Below the pieces are notes generated by a model. The model was not told where the DNA came from and did no database searches. It worked only from the letters and a program-made list of their open reading frames with translations. Both the position numbers and the translations under genes were made by a program. Below are positions 35,036 through 36,111 of a DNA stretch of 36,111 nt, one piece after another. Source of the DNA: Candidatus Stackebrandtia excrementipullorum. GTDB taxonomy: Bacteria; Actinomycetota; Actinomycetes; Mycobacteriales; Micromonosporaceae. Location: contig DXGR01000115.1 in the NCBI GenBank assembly GCA_019113825.1, forward strand, positions 1-36,111, written 5' to 3'. Numbering within the stretch: the first letter of the stretch is position 1; the number at the start of each line of letters is the position of its first letter.

Positions 35036-35127
35036 GGGTCGTGTTTCCTTCCCCAGTGAGTTGGGGCCAGCACGAGCGGTCGCGGGACCGCTGGTGCGGT
35101 GCGACTCGTAAAGGGGAAACACGACCC
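35036..35127 (-). promoter_or_regulatory. Three-way-junction leader RNA abutting the integrase start codon
   Basis: Read leftward, a 13-bp helix (GGGTCGTGTTTCC with GGAAACACGACCC, 35115-35127 and 35036-35048) closes two hairpins. The first is GCAC-C-AGCGGTC pairing with GACCGCT-C-GTGC around CCGC. The second is CCCCA-ACTCAC-TGGGG. The closing helix ends at the base before the ATG and contains part of the AAGGAAA ribosome-binding site, so it should hinder translation when folded. Function is inferred; the arms could also be a DNA-level inverted repeat. Confidence 0.6.
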
Positions 35128-35202
35128 GGCGGCTCCGAGGGAGCGAGCCGGGTAAGCCACGAAGGCCAAACAGGACTGCGCACCACGACCGAACCCGTGG
35201 GT

Positions 35203-35460
35203 TCAGCCGTTGGCTTCTTGCTGCTCTGATTCTACCTCGTCGCCTCCGACGGGCCCATGACCGTAAGGACCGGTCGGGAGAGTCTGCCCGGTGCTGTCTG
35301 GTTCAGGGCGGTGGTGTTCGGTGCGGGCGACGGCCATGCCGATGAAGAGTTGCGCGAGCTGATGCAGGTCCGGGCTCTGACGCGGCTCGGCGGCGATGCG
35401 GTAGTCGCGCATCCTGGCGGGCAACCGCTCGTCCCTGCCGTGTATCTCTCGGCGGGTCAC
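35203..35460 (-). CDS. Small hypothetical protein of the integrated element
   Basis: An 85-residue hydrophilic protein of no recognised family. Its N-terminal part is basic (RREIHGRDERLPARMRDYRI) and a helical segment follows (PDLHQLAQLFIGMAVARTEHH); the end is Gly/Glu-rich. The GTG start overlaps the stop of the upstream gene as GTGA, which is the main reason to accept it as real, since the two would be translationally coupled. It lies 167 bases upstream of the integrase start. Confidence 0.65.
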   Translation of the reverse strand: MTRREIHGRDERLPARMRDYRIAAEPRQSPDLHQLAQLFIGMAVARTEHHRPEPDSTGQTLPTGPYGHGPVGGDEVESEQQEANG

Positions 35461-35951
35461 GGGACTTCTCCTGTCTGCTCATCGAGGGTGCGGAAGAACG
35501 CCTCCTCGGCTTCGCGACGGGCTTCGACCTGCTCGAACACGAACTGCACGAAGTCCTCGCCGCGGTCGGCGATGATGATGTCCTCCACCGGAGGTGCCGG
35601 GTCTTCACCGGGCCATACGGTCTGACGGGTGCTCCGGTCGCGATCCAGGCGGGTGCCAGAAGCGGCGACCCACTCGCGCAGCCGATTGCGGGCATCGGCG
35701 AAGTCGCGGTGCCACCCGGCCGGCGCGGACCCGTTCTGCTCGGGGTCATAGGCGCACAACCAGTGGATGTGCAGCGCGGACAGTTCCCACACCAGCTCGG
35801 GGTGCCGGTGCCAGAACGGCGGCAGCACGCTGACGGGAAGCCCGTAGGTGCGGCGCAGCCACACCACCCAGTCGTTCAGCGCCAACCACTCGGCTTCCAG
35901 GTCGTCGGCGTTCAGCAGGTTCCAGTTCACCGGGTGCGGCGGCTCCGCCAC
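35457..35951 (-). CDS. Conserved mobile-element hypothetical protein
   Basis: A 164-residue soluble protein rich in Trp and acidic residues. The segment EAEWLALNDWVVWLRRTYGL, then PPFWHRHPELVWELSALHIHWL, is of a kind I associate with actinomycete integrative elements next to serine integrases; function unknown. The C-terminal third is acidic (DRGEDFVQFVFEQVEARREAEE). The GTG start at 35951 has no strong ribosome-binding site and overlaps the end of the upstream fragment by 25 bases. It is coupled to the small gene downstream. Confidence 0.75.
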   Translation of the reverse strand: MAEPPHPVNWNLLNADDLEAEWLALNDWVVWLRRTYGLPVSVLPPFWHRHPELVWELSALHIHWLCAYDPEQNGSAPAGWHRDFADARNRLREWVAASGTRLDRDRSTRQTVWPGEDPAPPVEDIIIADRGEDFVQFVFEQVEARREAEEAFFRTLDEQTGEVP

Positions 35952-36111
35952 ATCATCGACAGAACCATCGGCCTCGGCGTCAGCGCGACCACGTCACCGA
36001 CCGCGACGGGTCGTTCGCCGAACTCGCTGAGCAGGATCGCCGACCCGTCGCGGACGAAGATGAGCTTCACCCAGTCATAGGCGACCGGCAAGACCTCGGA
36101 GCGGAAAGTGC
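35927..36111 (-). CDS. Partial AraC-like (cupin domain) protein, probably truncated
   Basis: The frame enters from the window edge and stops at a TGA at 35927-35929. Visible residues YDWVKLIFVRDGSAILLSEF, then GERPVAVGDVVALTP, resemble the N-terminal cupin part of AraC-type regulators found beside integrases in actinomycete elements. In those proteins the sequence continues for about 200 residues to a helix-turn-helix; here the frame diverges after ALTP and ends after about 17 more residues, so the gene looks truncated. It overlaps the next gene's start by 25 bases. Confidence 0.5.
   Translation of the reverse strand, partial: TFRSEVLPVAYDWVKLIFVRDGSAILLSEFGERPVAVGDVVALTPRPMVLSMMWRSRRTR

Larger units (their letters stand above)
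33364..36111. mobile_element. Integrated element in tRNA-Ala, extending beyond the window
   Basis: A large serine integrase gene lies end-on to the 3' end of the tRNA-Ala gene, and its frame runs through the tRNA. Beyond it are two small coupled genes and an AraC-like fragment of kinds I associate with actinomycete integrative elements. The left boundary should be in the tRNA 3' half (about 33364-33383); the right boundary, with a second copy of the tRNA end, lies outside. Relaxase or replication genes are not visible yet, so the type (ICE, plasmid-like or prophage) is open. Confidence 0.7.

Noticed and set aside
1-36111. CRISPR arrays, insertion sequences, rRNA genes
   Set aside because: No regularly spaced repeats, no transposase-like frames and no rRNA sequence were seen.

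Overview
The window is chromosomal DNA of a high-GC actinomycete. Third-position GC is high in every real gene. The gene set is typical of filamentous actinobacteria: a 1039-residue AfsR/SARP regulator, an actinobacterial protein O-mannosyltransferase, a DtxR/IdeR-type iron box, a WXG100-like protein pair and a methionyl-tRNA synthetase with a KFSSS loop. A Glycomycetaceae/Stackebrandtia-like source is my guess only; nothing here fixes the genus.

Layout. 1-1731: the end of an unknown gene, an M50-like membrane metallopeptidase and a multiply broken DUF1772 gene. 1765-4840 (minus): a two-component system (sensor kinase and NarL-type regulator) followed by a secreted LasA-like M23 peptidase. 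5472-8071: two convergent cation/anion-transport genes, an ArsB/NhaD-family permease and NhaA, sharing a terminator. 8072-9156: non-coding, with a decayed hydrolase-like remnant. 9157-12287: an ABC exporter (permease and ATPase) divergent from a GbsR/MarR-type regulator, with a perfect 18-bp palindrome between them. 12429-13802: a QOR2/NmrA-like reductase whose frame runs on through a glyoxalase-like gene. 14438-17776 (minus): a membrane protein and a class A penicillin-binding protein. 17884-19677: metG. 20242-22142: a WXG100/EspC-like small protein and a WxG-plus-alpha/beta-hydrolase protein, a candidate type VII secretion substrate pair. 22181-25300 (minus): the SARP regulator. 25325-25756: two copies of a 116-nt element whose long hairpin is kept by compensatory changes. 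25763-31525 (minus): a tightly overlapping iron-siderophore ABC operon ending in a prolyl-oligopeptidase-type S9 hydrolase, under a DtxR-type box at 31570-31588. 31670-33205: protein O-mannosyltransferase. 33308-33383: tRNA-Ala(CGC), the insertion target of an integrated element that runs off the right edge. That element carries a large serine integrase, two small mobile-element genes and a fragment of an AraC-like protein.

Most notable: (1) the duplicated 116-nt element at 25325-25440 and 25641-25756, with five double-compensatory pair changes plus three G-U-preserving changes; (2) a three-way-junction leader abutting the integrase start codon (35036-35127); (3) an integrase whose last 25 or so residues are encoded by the antisense strand of the tRNA-Ala gene; (4) the iron operon coupled to an S9 hydrolase. 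All functional calls rest on motif and family recognition by eye; no database search was run.
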